Origin: Lacisediminihabitans changchengi
Lineage (GTDB): Bacteria > Actinomycetota > Actinomycetes > Actinomycetales > Microbacteriaceae
Length of the DNA: 64,000 bases
Direction: 5' to 3'
Assembly: GCF_016634425.1 (NCBI RefSeq)
Contig: NZ_JAEPES010000003.1
Coordinates: 124,001-188,000, forward strand
This document shows positions 28,741 to 37,932 of this stretch, in pieces. A program made the translations under genes and the position numbers. Below the pieces are notes generated by a model. The model was not told the DNA's origin and searched no databases. It was given only the letters and a program-made list of their open reading frames with translations. Position 1 is the stretch's first letter; each line of letters begins with the position of its first letter.

Positions 28741-30413
28741 GACGCTGTTCCCTTCTTCATGGTGGGCTCCGGGACTGGTGCGGTTCGCTCGGGCAGGCGC
28801 AGCAGCTGGTCGTAGGCGGCGACGGACGGCAGCGGCCTCGTGTCCGCGGGCAGGCCAGCGATAACGGCCGCCGGATCGGCGAGGCGGCGCTGAGTGAGAC
28901 TGACAACTCGTCGCTCAGGACCGCGAGCATGTTCGACGAGAGGACGGCCCAATCTGGACCCACCCAGCGCTTCGTGGCGACGCGCCTCGACAGCGACAAC
29001 GTCCGCGGTAACAGCTCCGACCGTGTGAGCCGCCGTGATCCCCGCGGTGACATCCTCGGCCGTCATCGACCGGTGCAGCAGCAGGACGTCAATCAGGGCT
29101 TTCGTGCCGCCGGCATCGCCGTCGGTTTTGCGGGCCGCCGCCCAGAATGCCTCATGCGCCGGCGTGAACACCCCCGACGCTCGAGCTTGAGCCAACGCGG
29201 TTGATCCGGGGAAGGCGCCGGGCTTGTGCTGGAGAACCTCAAGGTAGTGGTCCAGTTTCACGCTCTGCCCATGCATCTCGACCACCCGGGAGTGGCGCGC
29301 AATCTCGGTGCGGCCGTCAAAAATGACGACCTCCGAGGCGCGAAGAGACACCCGGACCGGACGCCCGATCATCCGAGCAGGAACGGAGTAGTTCGCGGTC
29401 CTGACCCGGACAAGGCTTGACCTGTTCACTCGCGGCGCCAGCGCTAATCCCGGCTCGAAGCGTTCCGCCGTCACCTTGGCCAGGAGCGGCCGCTCGAGAG
29501 CGAAGTCCTGCGCAACGGTGCGGATCCGGTCGTTCACCCGCCGGTTCTCGTCGTCGAGATCCCACTGCCTGCATTTGTCGTTGAGCTGCGCGAGGGAATC
29601 GACAACGGGCATCGGAGACAGATGGGTGCGACGGAACCGGCCGACCTCTCCTTCGATGCCGCCCTTCTCGTGAGCGCCCTCGATCCCGGGCCGGCAATAG
29701 AACGCATCGAACCCGTAGTGAGATCGGAACAGTACCCAGCGAGGGTTCTCCGTCCGCTGCCTCCCGGTGCCGTAGATGACTTTCGCGACAGCGTCGGTGA
29801 GGTTGTCGTAACGGATGTGCCGGGTCGGGATCCCACCGAGATCCTCGAACGCATCGATGTGGCCCTCAAGGAACGCTTCCTGCGCCTGCGTCGGATAAAC
29901 CCGGTGGATCGCTTTCCCGGAGAACGAGAGGCGGAACGCGAACATGTGGCACTTCGTTTTCACGCCGGCCAGCACTACCCAGAGTTCCCCGAAGTCGACC
30001 TCCGCCTCTGCGCCTGGGGCGTGCTCCTGCGGGACGAACACCTCCCGGCCCCGGCCTGCTTCGGCATCGATCACCGGGCGGCGTTTCGCGACGTAGTCCC
30101 GGACGGTCGAATACGACAACTCGGACGCGCCGTGCTCCTCGGCAAGCCGGGCCAAGATCCGTCGGGTCGTGTGACGTTGCTTCCTCGGGGCATCAAGATC
30201 GACCTTGAGCATCTCGTCGATCGCCGTCTTGAACGGGTCCAGCCTCGGCGCCGGCGACACCCGCGGTTTCCGCGGTGGCGGGTCCGCTGCCTCCAACGCT
30301 TGACGCACCGTCCGCCGGTGCACTCCGTGCCGGCGAGCAAGCTCTCGGACGGAGAGCCCCTCGACACGGGCGTCACGACGGATTGTTGCGAACAGCTCCA
30401 CTCTCGACCCCAT
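28737..30413 (-). CDS. istA: IS21-family transposase IstA
   Basis: DDE transposase of 558 residues. An N-terminal helix-turn-helix (LSVRELARRHGVHRRTVRQAL, split here as two helices at ~20-40) binds the terminal repeats. The catalytic core shows Asp in AEVDFGELW (~140), Asp in RYDNLTDAV (~203) and Glu in KGGIEGEVGRF (~254). The C-terminal half has the Mu-type beta domain (RTANYSVPARMIGRPV). No frameshift is visible, so the element could still be active. Confidence 0.95.
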   Translation of the reverse strand: MGSRVELFATIRRDARVEGLSVRELARRHGVHRRTVRQALEAADPPPRKPRVSPAPRLDPFKTAIDEMLKVDLDAPRKQRHTTRRILARLAEEHGASELSYSTVRDYVAKRRPVIDAEAGRGREVFVPQEHAPGAEAEVDFGELWVVLAGVKTKCHMFAFRLSFSGKAIHRVYPTQAQEAFLEGHIDAFEDLGGIPTRHIRYDNLTDAVAKVIYGTGRQRTENPRWVLFRSHYGFDAFYCRPGIEGAHEKGGIEGEVGRFRRTHLSPMPVVDSLAQLNDKCRQWDLDDENRRVNDRIRTVAQDFALERPLLAKVTAERFEPGLALAPRVNRSSLVRVRTANYSVPARMIGRPVRVSLRASEVVIFDGRTEIARHSRVVEMHGQSVKLDHYLEVLQHKPGAFPGSTALAQARASGVFTPAHEAFWAAARKTDGDAGGTKALIDVLLLHRSMTAEDVTAGITAAHTVGAVTADVVAVEARRHEALGGSRLGRPLVEHARGPERRVVSLTQRRLADPAAVIAGLPADTRPLPSVAAYDQLLRLPERTAPVPEPTMKKGTAS

Positions 30414-30530
30414 TCCGGGCCCTCCTGTCAGTCACGAACACAGACAGGAACCACGGTGAGGTGGGGCCAGATTAAACCGTCACAAGGACCCCGGCGAGTT
30501 GCAGGTGGGGCCGACTTCGGCCGCCATCCC

Positions 30531-30556
30531 GGGGCCAACTAACGCTGACACAGACA
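30531..30556 (-). repeat. IS21 right terminal inverted repeat
   Basis: Inverted copy of the left end (20 of 26 identical). It is followed directly by CTTCTC, which matches the 6 bp before the left-end fragment at 23449. Confidence 0.85.
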
Positions 30557-30748
30557 CTTCTCGCCACGGCGATCGTTGGCGTGCTCACCGTGCTAATGAT
30601 CGCCGGGTTCCAGGGGGGTTGGTGGCAGGACTCAATCGATCCTGGCGCCAGTAGCTGTTCTCACAGATCTGAGCCGTTAGCGCTCTTCCTCGGCGTGGTT
30701 GGCATGGTCTTTATGGTGTTCGCGCTGCTGCGCACATTTCGTCGTTAA
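30557..30748 (+). pseudogene. 3' fragment of the interrupted two-helix membrane-protein gene
   Basis: Begins with the duplicated CTTCTC. From 30563 there are 61 codons ending in TAA. They encode the rest of a first hydrophobic helix (ATAIVGVLTVLMIAGF), a loop with GGWWQD and SCSHRSEP, and a second helix (LALFLGVVGMVFMVFALL) with a basic end RTFRR. Joined in frame to 23410-23448 it gives a complete 74-residue protein. The helix boundary falls exactly at the insertion point, which supports the reconstruction. Confidence 0.75.
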
Positions 30749-30750
30749 CG

Positions 30751-30799
30751 ACGGATGCCCCGGCTCCTCGCGACGTATCGCGGGAGCCGGGGCATCCGT
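30751..30799. terminator. Long hairpin terminator between the membrane-protein gene and qcrB
   Basis: A 17-bp perfect stem (ACGGATGCCCCGGCTCC with 30783-30799) continues after a one-base bulge with CGCG/CGCG around ACGTAT. It lies between convergent transcription units and probably ends qcrB transcription as well as that of the ancestral small gene. Confidence 0.85.
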
Positions 30800-30810
30800 T
30801 TCAGCAGTCG

Positions 30811-32442
30811 TTAGTGGTGGCCGTGGCCGCCACCTTCGATTTCACCGCGGGTGGGCGGTGCGATGCGGTCTTCGAAGAACCAGCGGGACAGCCCCGCGCG
30901 CACCTTCTGTGCCTGCGAGATTCGACCGTGAGCATCCGGACGGACCATCAGCGGTGTGTACTCGTCGAAGCTGACCAAGCGCCAGCGCTCGTAGTCGTCG
31001 AGCTGCTCGTGCACCTCGATGTACTCGCCACCGGGAAGCCGAACGATGCGACCTGACTCGAAGCCGTGGAGCGCAATCTCGCGATCCTTCTTCTGCAGCG
31101 CCAGGCAGATCCGCTTGGTCACCTGGTAGGCGATCACCGGACCGAGGAAGAGCAGAACCTGCAGGGTATGGATGACGCCCTCAAGAGTGATCTTGAAGTG
31201 TGTCGCCATCAGGTCGGAACTCGCAGCAGCCCAAAGCACCGCGTAGAACGTCACACCAGCAGCACCGACGGCAGTGCGTGCCGGAGCGTTGCGTGGACGG
31301 TCGGCGATGTGGTGCTCACGCTTGTCGCCGGTGATCCAGTTCTCGATGAAGGGATAGAACGCCACAGCAGCAAGGAAGATCGGCAGCACGAGGATGACCA
31401 CGATCATGTTGAACGACCAGGTGTGGTTGAGCCACACGAACTCCCAGCCCGGGGGCACCAGACGCAGGGCACCGTCGGCGAAGCCGATGTACCAGTCGGG
31501 CTGCGTACCAGCAGACACGGGGGAGGGGTCGTATGGCCCGTAGGTCCAGATCGGGTTGATCGTGAAGAACGAGGCAATCAGGACGATCACACCGAAGACC
31601 ACGAAGAAGAACCCGCCTGCCTTCGCCGCGAAGGTCGGGAGGATCGGAACGCCGACGACGTTCTGCTCGGTGCGACCGGGGCCGGCGAACTGGGTGTGCT
31701 TGTTGACGATCAGCAGCAGCATGTGCACGCCGAGCGCCGCCACGAGAATCGCAGGCAGAAGCAATATGTGCACGGAGTAGAACAGCGCAACGAGCTTCGT
31801 TCCCGGGAACTCGCCGCCGAACAGCAGGTACGAGATCCAGGTGCCAACGACCGGGATTCCCTTGATCAGACCGTCGATGATGCGCAGACCGTTACCGGAA
31901 AGCAGGTCGTCGGGCAGGGAGTAGCCGGTGAAGCCCTCGGCCATCGCCAGGATGAACAGCGTGAAGCCGATCACCCAGTTGATCTCGCGCGGCTTACGGA
32001 ACGCGCCCGTGAAGTACACGCGCAGCATGTGCAGGCCGATGGACGCGATGAAGAGCAGCGCGGCCCAGTGGTGCACCTGGCGGAACAGCAGTCCGCCGCG
32101 GATGTCGAAGGAGATGTTGAGAGATGACGCATATGCTGCCGACATCTCGATGCCCTTCAGAGGCACGTACGAACCGTTGTATACGACCTCGGCCATCGAC
32201 GGCTGGAAGAAGAACGTTAGGAACGTTCCCGAGAGCAGGATGACGATGAAGCTGTAGAGCGCCACCTCGCCGAGCATGAACGACCAGTGATCGGGGAAGA
32301 TCTTGCGGCCTACTTCGCGGACCAGACCGGAGATGCTGGTGCGCTCGTCGATGTAGTTCGCGGCGGCTGCCGTGAAGCGTGCACCACGGTTATTCGCCGC
32401 GGCGACGGGTGTTTCCGGCTGTGTTGCGGTTGAGACGGTCAT
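30811..32442 (-). CDS. qcrB: Cytochrome bc1 complex cytochrome b subunit QcrB
   Basis: Menaquinol-oxidising core subunit with two b hemes, 543 residues. Heme ligands lie in FRQVHHWAALLFI and HMLRVYFTGAFRKPRE in helix B, with partner His in helix D (SVHILLLPAILVAALGVHMLLL). The Qo motif appears as PDWY (TQPDWYIGFADG). The C-terminal ~130 residues beyond the eighth helix are the actinobacterial extension, ending in a His-rich GHGHH. Last gene of ctaE-qcrC-qcrA-qcrB; its start overlaps the qcrA stop by 4 bases. Confidence 0.96.
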   Translation of the reverse strand: MTVSTATQPETPVAAANNRGARFTAAAANYIDERTSISGLVREVGRKIFPDHWSFMLGEVALYSFIVILLSGTFLTFFFQPSMAEVVYNGSYVPLKGIEMSAAYASSLNISFDIRGGLLFRQVHHWAALLFIASIGLHMLRVYFTGAFRKPREINWVIGFTLFILAMAEGFTGYSLPDDLLSGNGLRIIDGLIKGIPVVGTWISYLLFGGEFPGTKLVALFYSVHILLLPAILVAALGVHMLLLIVNKHTQFAGPGRTEQNVVGVPILPTFAAKAGGFFFVVFGVIVLIASFFTINPIWTYGPYDPSPVSAGTQPDWYIGFADGALRLVPPGWEFVWLNHTWSFNMIVVILVLPIFLAAVAFYPFIENWITGDKREHHIADRPRNAPARTAVGAAGVTFYAVLWAAASSDLMATHFKITLEGVIHTLQVLLFLGPVIAYQVTKRICLALQKKDREIALHGFESGRIVRLPGGEYIEVHEQLDDYERWRLVSFDEYTPLMVRPDAHGRISQAQKVRAGLSRWFFEDRIAPPTRGEIEGGGHGHH

Positions 32443-33506
32443 GAACGCTCCCAGAAACTCGGGCCGACGGGCTCGTGGAAATCACTGCGGGCGACGAGGT
32501 AACCCTCGCTGTCGACCGTGATCGGTAGCTGCGGAAGTGGGCGTGCGGCCGGTCCGAAGATGACCTCACACTCGTTGGTCACGTCGAAGGTGGACGAGTG
32601 GCACGGGCACAGCAGGTGGTGGGTCTGCTGCTCGTAGAGCGCCACCGGGCACCCGACGTGCGTGCAGATCTTCGAATAGGCGACGATTCCGTCGTAGTTC
32701 CAATTCTCGCGACCCTTAGACACGTTGAGGTCTTCGGGCTTCAGACGCATGAGGAGCACGGCCGCTTTGGCTTTCTGCTCCAGCATGTCTTCCTTCTCCA
32801 GAAGTCCCTCGGGGATGACGTGGAACGCCGATCCCAAAGTGACGTCGGAGGCCTTGATCGGGGCGCCGCTGGGGTCATGCGTCAGACGCGTGCCCTTCGC
32901 CCAGAGAGTGTGCTCGAGTGCTGGTACCGGGCTGTGATCGGGTGCGAGACCGCGGAACAGCACGATTCCGGGAAGCGGGAAGGCGAGTAGGGCGCCGATG
33001 AGGCTGTTGCGAATCAGCGAGCGACGGCCGAAACCGGACTCCTGGTTTCCCTCTTTGAAGATCTCGACGGCGCGTTCGCGGCTTGCGACGCGTTCGCTGG
33101 TGAAGTGACGGGATTCGCTGATCTCGTCGCCGCGCATGAGGTTCTTGGCCCAGTAGATGGCACCGATACCGAGCGAGAGCAGCCCAAGCGCGATACCCAT
33201 ACCGAGGAAGACGGTGTTGAGGCGCACCGAGCCGGGGTCGCCCGGCTTGATCGGGAAAGCGGCGTAGGCGGCGACGGCGAAAATGCTGCCGACGATCGAC
33301 ACATAGAACAGCGTGTACACGCGGCGTTCCGCGACCTTGGCGGCTTTCGGGTCGAGGTCGGTGACGCGGAGCCGGTGCGGCGGGAGGCCGGGGTTCTGCG
33401 GGAGGTCAGGCGCGATCACGGCCGTGCCACCCGAGATCGTCGACTGACCGATCTTCTCGACGTCCGAGCCGGCAGCGGCGGTTGTGCCGCCGTCGTCGTG
33501 TGCCAT
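32439..33506 (-). CDS. qcrA: Cytochrome bc1 complex Rieske iron-sulfur subunit QcrA
   Basis: Transfers electrons from quinol to cytochrome cc through its [2Fe-2S] cluster. It has three TM helices in the N-terminal half, an actinobacterial trait, and a Rieske domain with ICTHVGCPVALYE and LLCPCHSSTFD (two Cys, two His). A start at 33506 (MAHDDGGTTAAAG, 355 residues) is chosen because GAAGGGAAG lies just upstream; an ATG 12 codons earlier (33542) lacks a ribosome site but is open. Overlaps qcrB by 4 bases. Confidence 0.94.
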   Translation of the reverse strand: MAHDDGGTTAAAGSDVEKIGQSTISGGTAVIAPDLPQNPGLPPHRLRVTDLDPKAAKVAERRVYTLFYVSIVGSIFAVAAYAAFPIKPGDPGSVRLNTVFLGMGIALGLLSLGIGAIYWAKNLMRGDEISESRHFTSERVASRERAVEIFKEGNQESGFGRRSLIRNSLIGALLAFPLPGIVLFRGLAPDHSPVPALEHTLWAKGTRLTHDPSGAPIKASDVTLGSAFHVIPEGLLEKEDMLEQKAKAAVLLMRLKPEDLNVSKGRENWNYDGIVAYSKICTHVGCPVALYEQQTHHLLCPCHSSTFDVTNECEVIFGPAARPLPQLPITVDSEGYLVARSDFHEPVGPSFWERS

Positions 33507-33584
33507 TGGCTTCCCTTCGGTTGGTGCTGGTGCTTCTGTCATTGCAGAGTGCGTGAAGTTGTGGGTAGAGCTGGTGCTGTGGTG

Positions 33585-34406
33585 CTAGCTCGCCTTGGCG
33601 GCGATCCAAATCGTGACGCCGACTACCGCGCCGAGGCCGAAGATCCAGATGAACAGACCTTCAGCGACCGGGCCGAGGTTTCCGAGCTCGAAGCCGCCGG
33701 GCGACGGGTTCTTGTCCAGATACTTGAGGTAGCTGATGATGTCGGCCTTCTGCGCGGGCGTGATGTTCTTGTCGTTGAACACCGGCATGTTCTGCGGCCC
33801 GGTGACCATCGCCTCGTAGATGTGCTCGCCGGTCACGCCGGTGAGGGCGGGAGCGAACTTGCCTTCGGTGAGTGCTCCGCCAGCGCCGGCCACGTTGTGG
33901 CACATTGCACAGTTGATGCGGAACAGCTCGGCACCGGTGGAAGCGTCGCCCTTGCCCGAGGTGTACTTGGAGGAGGGGATGCCGGGGCCGGGCGCGAGGC
34001 TAGAGATGTAGTCGGCAAGAGCCGTGGTCTGCTCCGCGGTGAACTGCACCGGCTTTTGCTCGGCCTGCGGGCCCTGATTGGCGAGCGGCATGCGGCCGGT
34101 GCCGACCTGGAAGCTGACCGCTGCCGCGCCGACGCCGTACAGGCTGGGACCGACGCCGGTGACGCCCTGGGCGCTGAGCCCGTGGCAGGTAGCGCAGTTC
34201 GAGGCGAAGAGCTTCTTGCCCTCTTCGATGCTTGACTGCTTGGACGCCGTCGACGCCTGCTGAGTCTCCGCATTGGCCGTGCCGGTGAACAGCGCGTATG
34301 CACCACCCGTCGACACGAGCCCGATAACGATCAGTGCGACCGTAGCGAGCGGGTGACGGCGGCCTTTCGACCGGTTGCGACGAGTCGCTGTGCTGGAATT
34401 CGCCAT
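33585..34406 (-). CDS. qcrC: Cytochrome bc1 complex diheme cytochrome c subunit QcrC
   Basis: Membrane-bound diheme cytochrome cc that replaces soluble cytochrome c and wires bc1 to the aa3 oxidase in actinobacteria. The 273 residues have an N-terminal anchor helix (~20-42), two c-type domains with CATCH (~72) and CAMCH (~168), axial Met candidates in GRMPLAN and NMPVFND, and a C-terminal TM helix (~248-268). Part of the ctaE-qcrCAB operon. Confidence 0.95.
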   Translation of the reverse strand: MANSSTATRRNRSKGRRHPLATVALIVIGLVSTGGAYALFTGTANAETQQASTASKQSSIEEGKKLFASNCATCHGLSAQGVTGVGPSLYGVGAAAVSFQVGTGRMPLANQGPQAEQKPVQFTAEQTTALADYISSLAPGPGIPSSKYTSGKGDASTGAELFRINCAMCHNVAGAGGALTEGKFAPALTGVTGEHIYEAMVTGPQNMPVFNDKNITPAQKADIISYLKYLDKNPSPGGFELGNLGPVAEGLFIWIFGLGAVVGVTIWIAAKAS

Positions 34407-34463
34407 GCTGTGCTGCGTCCTTGGGGTTAGTAGACCGGAGTATTCATAGATCTAGGGTGCCGA

Positions 34464-35093
34464 CTATTTCAAGATGTAGATGACGAGGAACAGACCGATC
34501 CAGACGACATCGACGAAGTGCCAGTAGTACGACACGACGATGGTTGAGGTCGCTTCTTTGTGACCGAAGTTCTTGACAGCGAACGCTCGCCCGATGATCA
34601 GCAGCATCGCGATGAGGCCGCCGGTCACGTGCAGCGCGTGGAAACCGGTGGTGAGGTAGAACGCGGAACCGTAGGAGTTCGACTGCATCGTCACGCCCTC
34701 GCTGACGAGGTTCGCGTACTCGAAGACCTGGCCGGTGACGAAGATCGCGCCGAGCACGTACGTGACGAAGAACCACTCGACCATGCCCCAGTGAGCCGGG
34801 TTCCAGCTGGTGCGCTTCTTCTGCAGACGCTCCGCAGCGAACACGCCGAACTGAGCGGTGAACGACGACGACACCAGGATCAGGGTGTTCACAAGTGCGT
34901 ACGGCACATTGAGGTGAGGCGCTTCGGCGTTCCACAATCCCGGGGACGTGGAGCGAAGCGTGAAGTAGATCGCGAACAGGCCGGCGAAGAACATCACCTC
35001 GCTGCCGAGCCACACGATGGTCCCGACCGCGACAACGCTCGGTCGGTTGACGACAGGGGCCCCTATTGAGGCGGAGACAGAGGTGCTGGTCAC
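34464..35093 (-). CDS. ctaE: Cytochrome c oxidase subunit III CtaE
   Basis: Integral subunit III of the aa3 oxidase, 209 residues with five hydrophobic helices. The family motif [14 protein letters not shown] (~33) with its conserved Glu and the [12 protein letters not shown] segment (~145) are present. GTG at 35093 ([15 protein letters not shown]) is preferred over an upstream ATG that would place the start inside the trpD leader. First gene of the qcr operon and divergent from trpD (78 bp apart), so both promoters lie in this gap. Confidence 0.94.
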   Translation of the reverse strand: MTSTSVSASIGAPVVNRPSVVAVGTIVWLGSEVMFFAGLFAIYFTLRSTSPGLWNAEAPHLNVPYALVNTLILVSSSFTAQFGVFAAERLQKKRTSWNPAHWGMVEWFFVTYVLGAIFVTGQVFEYANLVSEGVTMQSNSYGSAFYLTTGFHALHVTGGLIAMLLIIGRAFAVKNFGHKEATSTIVVSYYWHFVDVVWIGLFLVIYILK

Positions 35094-35171
35094 AAGTCCA
35101 TTATGGCCGATTTCGTTCGCTCTGTTTCGCATAGGTCCGGCCGGATCGACCGAATTAGTAGGATCGCAACC

Positions 35172-36224
35172 ATGGTTTCTGACCCCACTTGGCCCACTTT
35201 GCTCAGCGCGCTCCTAGGGGGCGAGGACCTGTCGATCAGTGAAGCATCATGGGCCATGCAGCAAGTGATGGCGGGCGAGGCGACTCCTGCTCAGCTGGCC
35301 GGTTTTCTGGTTGCGCTCCGGTCGAAAGGCGAGACGGTCGACGAGATCGTCGGCTTCCGCGACGCGATTCTCGAGTATTCGCTCCCGCTCAGCGTCGATC
35401 CGATGGCCCTCGACATCGTCGGAACGGGCGGAGACAGATTCGGCACGGTGAACGTGTCGACCATGGCGAGCGTGGTGGCCGCGGCATCCGGAGTCCCACT
35501 TATCAAGCACGGTAATCGGGCGGCGAGTTCAGCCTCCGGATCGTCGGATGTTCTCGGCGCGTTGGGTATTGATCTCGATATTCGGCCCGAGCGCGTCGCA
35601 GAGGTGCTGACCGAGACGGGGATCACGTTCGCCTACGCAGCAATGTTCCACCCCGGATTCGGCCACGCCGGGGCTGTGCGCAAGGAACTCGGCATTCCGA
35701 CCGTGTTCAACTTTCTTGGCCCGCTCTGCAATCCTGCCCGCTGCGAGGCCAATGCGGTCGGTGTGGCGAGCCTCGAGAAGGTGCCGTTGATCGTCGGCGT
35801 ATTCCGCACGCGAGGCGCGACCGCGCTGGTCTTCCGCGGCGACGATGGACTGGATGAGCTGACAACCACCGGACACAGCCACATCTGGGAGGTCTCCCGC
35901 GGTTCTGTGACCGAGCACGACCTCGATCCGCTGGAGCTCGGCATCCCGCGCGCGAAGATCACCGACCTGCTTGGCGGAGATGCCGTGCACAACGCCGCGG
36001 TGGCTCGCGCGGTGCTCGGTGGGGAACGTGGCCCGGTCAGGGACATAGTGCTGTTGAACGCAGCGGCTGGTCTGGTCGCGTTCGACCTGGCGAAAGACCC
36101 GGCGCAGTTGCAGATCCCGATCGTCACCCGGTTCCGCGAGAAGCTGGCCATCGCTGCGTCGGTCATCGACTCCGGCGCGGCGACCGAGAAGCTCGATCAG
36201 TGGGTGGCCGCGACCAACGCGTAG
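35172..36224 (+). CDS. trpD: Anthranilate phosphoribosyltransferase TrpD
   Basis: Transfers phosphoribosyl from PRPP to anthranilate in tryptophan synthesis. The 350 residues contain [17 protein letters not shown] (~78), [18 protein letters not shown] (~105), MFHPGFGHA (~158), [19 protein letters not shown] (~178) and the metal-binding [14 protein letters not shown] (~224). ATG at 35172 ([14 protein letters not shown]) is chosen; the upstream frame overlaps ctaE control sequence. AGGA at 35159-35162 is a modest ribosome site. No other trp gene is adjacent. Confidence 0.94.
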   Translation: MVSDPTWPTLLSALLGGEDLSISEASWAMQQVMAGEATPAQLAGFLVALRSKGETVDEIVGFRDAILEYSLPLSVDPMALDIVGTGGDRFGTVNVSTMASVVAAASGVPLIKHGNRAASSASGSSDVLGALGIDLDIRPERVAEVLTETGITFAYAAMFHPGFGHAGAVRKELGIPTVFNFLGPLCNPARCEANAVGVASLEKVPLIVGVFRTRGATALVFRGDDGLDELTTTGHSHIWEVSRGSVTEHDLDPLELGIPRAKITDLLGGDAVHNAAVARAVLGGERGPVRDIVLLNAAAGLVAFDLAKDPAQLQIPIVTRFREKLAIAASVIDSGAATEKLDQWVAATNA

Positions 36225-36254
36225 TCCCGGAGCGGACAGGAGCAGAGGGGCGCG

Positions 36255-36614
36255 ATGACACCCGAGGAGAGTGCGGAACTCGCCACACTGCTCGAGGATC
36301 GGCTTCTCGCGGCCGAGCACCGCGCGATGGCGGTCGGGGTCGAACTCGCGCAGGTGCGCGGTGCCCGTGCCGATTCGGTCGACGACGAGCACGACCCCGA
36401 GGGCTCGACCCTGTCGTCCGACTGGTCGCGGCTGGATGGGCTTGCCCGCGCCGCAGCCGTGCAACGCGTGGCCATCGAGGAGGCGCTCGACCGGATGGAG
36501 GCGGGTACGTACGGCGCGTGCATCCGCTGTGGGCTGTCGATCGGGCTCGACCGGCTGCGAGCGCGACCGGAGGCCGTGCACTGCATCGAGTGTGCGCGCG
36601 AACTCGAGCGTTAG
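36255..36614 (+). CDS. DksA/TraR-type zinc-finger protein
   Basis: Small (119 residues) coiled-coil plus C4 zinc-finger protein: CIRCG (~90) and CIECAREL (~109) provide the four Cys, and acidic residues lie in the preceding helical region. Proteins of this type contact the RNA polymerase secondary channel (DksA, TraR) or act as general regulators. This short form lacks much of the DksA coiled coil. GGAGCAGAGGGG precedes the ATG. The last 4 bases overlap the convergent oxidase gene. Confidence 0.8.
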   Translation: MTPEESAELATLLEDRLLAAEHRAMAVGVELAQVRGARADSVDDEHDPEGSTLSSDWSRLDGLARAAAVQRVAIEEALDRMEAGTYGACIRCGLSIGLDRLRARPEAVHCIECARELER

Positions 36615-37876
36615 ACCCTGGCCACCGCATCCCGGGGGATGGAGTCCGCCCGCGCGTTGCCGGAGAGGCCGAGCGTGATGTCGAACTCAGCAATCAGGTT
36701 GCGCAGTACCTCGGCGGCCCCGCGTTGCCCGGCGATGGCGAGACCGTATGTGTACGCGCGGCCCACGCAGACCGCGGTCGCTCCGAGGGCCATGGCCACG
36801 AAGACATCCGCACCCGACCGCACGCCGCTGTCGAACAGCACCGGGATCGCCCCGTCGACCCGCTCGACGATGCCGGGGAGGGCATCGAGCGACCCGAGCG
36901 CGTCGTCGATCTGCCGTCCGGCGTGATTGGAGACGATGATGCCGTCGACGCCCTCCGCGACGGCGCGCGTCGCGTCATCCGGATGCTGCACGCCCTTGAG
37001 CAGAATCGGCAGACTGGTGCGCCCGCGCAGGAACGCCAGGTTCTCCCAGGTGAGGCTCGAGCGCGAGAACACATCGAGGAAGGTGTCGACGGATGCCCGC
37101 GGCCGCCGCGAGCGCAGGTTCGACCTGAATGCTCCGGGGTGATTACGCGTGATGTCGACCAGTGTGCGGATCGTCTGCGGGGTGATCCTGGGCCGTGGCG
37201 AGTCGGGAGCGGCACTCATCCGTTCGTCGACCAGTCGGGCGAACACCGGATCGCTGGTGTATTGAGCGATGCCCTCGCCGTGGGCGAAGGGGAGGTACCC
37301 GAGGTCGAGATCGCGCGGGCGCCAGCCCAGCAGGTGGGTGTCGAGGGTGACGACGATGGCCTGTGCCCCGGAGGCCTCGGCGCGGGAGACCAGCGATTCG
37401 ACCAGATCGTCGGAGCTCGACCAGTACAACTGGTACCAGTGCGGGGCGTGGCCCATCGCGGCGACTACCCGCTCCATCGGTACCGACGCCTGGGTGGAGA
37501 GGATGTATGGCACTCCGAGCGCTGCGGCCGCACGGGCGATGTCGAGGTCGCCGTGGGGACGCACCAGGCCGAGCACCCCGACCGGCGCGGCGAGAATCGG
37601 AGATGGGTATCGGTGTCCGAACAGCTCGACGGACAGGTCGCGGTGTTCGACGTCTCTGAGCACCCGCGGGACGATCCGCCAGCGATCCAGCGCCGCCCGG
37701 TTCGCGGCGGTGGTCGACTCGTTGCCGGCTGAACCCGCGACGTAGGCCCAAGCCCGGCGGGACATGGCCTGGTGCGCCCGACCCTCGAGCTCTGCCCACG
37801 CCGTCGGCACGAGCGGGAGTCGTCCAATTGCACCGTCCCGAAAGATCGCGGACTGGGTGTTCCTGCCAATTGCCAC
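36611..37876 (-). CDS. FMN-dependent alpha-hydroxy-acid oxidase (lactate 2-monooxygenase-like)
   Basis: FMN TIM-barrel flavoenzyme of 421 residues, longer than glycolate oxidase and closest in layout to lactate 2-monooxygenase. Visible motifs are the N-terminal YVAGSAGNESTTAANRAALD, PILAAPVGVLGLV, PILLKGVQHPDDA (FMN Lys), IIVSNHAGRQIDDALGSLD (catalytic His and Arg) and VLFDSGVRSGADVFVAMALG (FMN-phosphate). A GTG start gives MAIGRNTQSAIFRD, starting just below the YchJ-type gene. Expected to oxidise L-lactate or a related hydroxy acid; substrate not certain. Confidence 0.88.
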   Translation of the reverse strand: MAIGRNTQSAIFRDGAIGRLPLVPTAWAELEGRAHQAMSRRAWAYVAGSAGNESTTAANRAALDRWRIVPRVLRDVEHRDLSVELFGHRYPSPILAAPVGVLGLVRPHGDLDIARAAAALGVPYILSTQASVPMERVVAAMGHAPHWYQLYWSSSDDLVESLVSRAEASGAQAIVVTLDTHLLGWRPRDLDLGYLPFAHGEGIAQYTSDPVFARLVDERMSAAPDSPRPRITPQTIRTLVDITRNHPGAFRSNLRSRRPRASVDTFLDVFSRSSLTWENLAFLRGRTSLPILLKGVQHPDDATRAVAEGVDGIIVSNHAGRQIDDALGSLDALPGIVERVDGAIPVLFDSGVRSGADVFVAMALGATAVCVGRAYTYGLAIAGQRGAAEVLRNLIAEFDITLGLSGNARADSIPRDAVARV

Positions 37877-37932
37877 GTCACACTTCTTCCTCGGAGGACG
37901 GGTCCATTGTGCCCGGACCGGGACAGTTCAGG

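Larger units (their letters stand above)
23449..30556. mobile_element. 7.1-kb composite-like IS21 unit with cargo, inserted in a small membrane-protein gene
   Basis: Bounded on the left by a 210-bp fragment of the IS21 left end and on the right by the right end of a complete IS21 element in the same orientation, with CTTCTC on both outer sides. The inner left end of the complete copy (preceded by ATGGAG) has no matching duplication. So the two outer ends, not the ends of the complete copy, record one insertion event. The 3.7 kb between (23659-27405) carries an unknown small gene, a gene broken by an IS5-like remnant, three small membrane proteins and a secreted protease. It may be a true composite transposon or an IS enlarged by recombination with a cargo-bearing circle; sequence alone does not decide. 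Confidence 0.7.
27406..30556. mobile_element. Complete IS21-family element with istA, istB and a VOC passenger gene
   Basis: The terminal 26 bp match in inverted orientation at 20 positions (ends 5'-TG...CA-3'). Inside both ends are multiple GGCCCCAC-type repeats, a hallmark of IS21 elements: left at ~27425 and ~27451, right at ~30461, ~30505 and ~30531 on the opposite strand. istA and istB overlap by 4 bases and run leftward. A 130-residue VOC-fold gene runs rightward between the left end and istB. A second, truncated copy of the left end with the same gene start lies at 23449. Confidence 0.9.
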
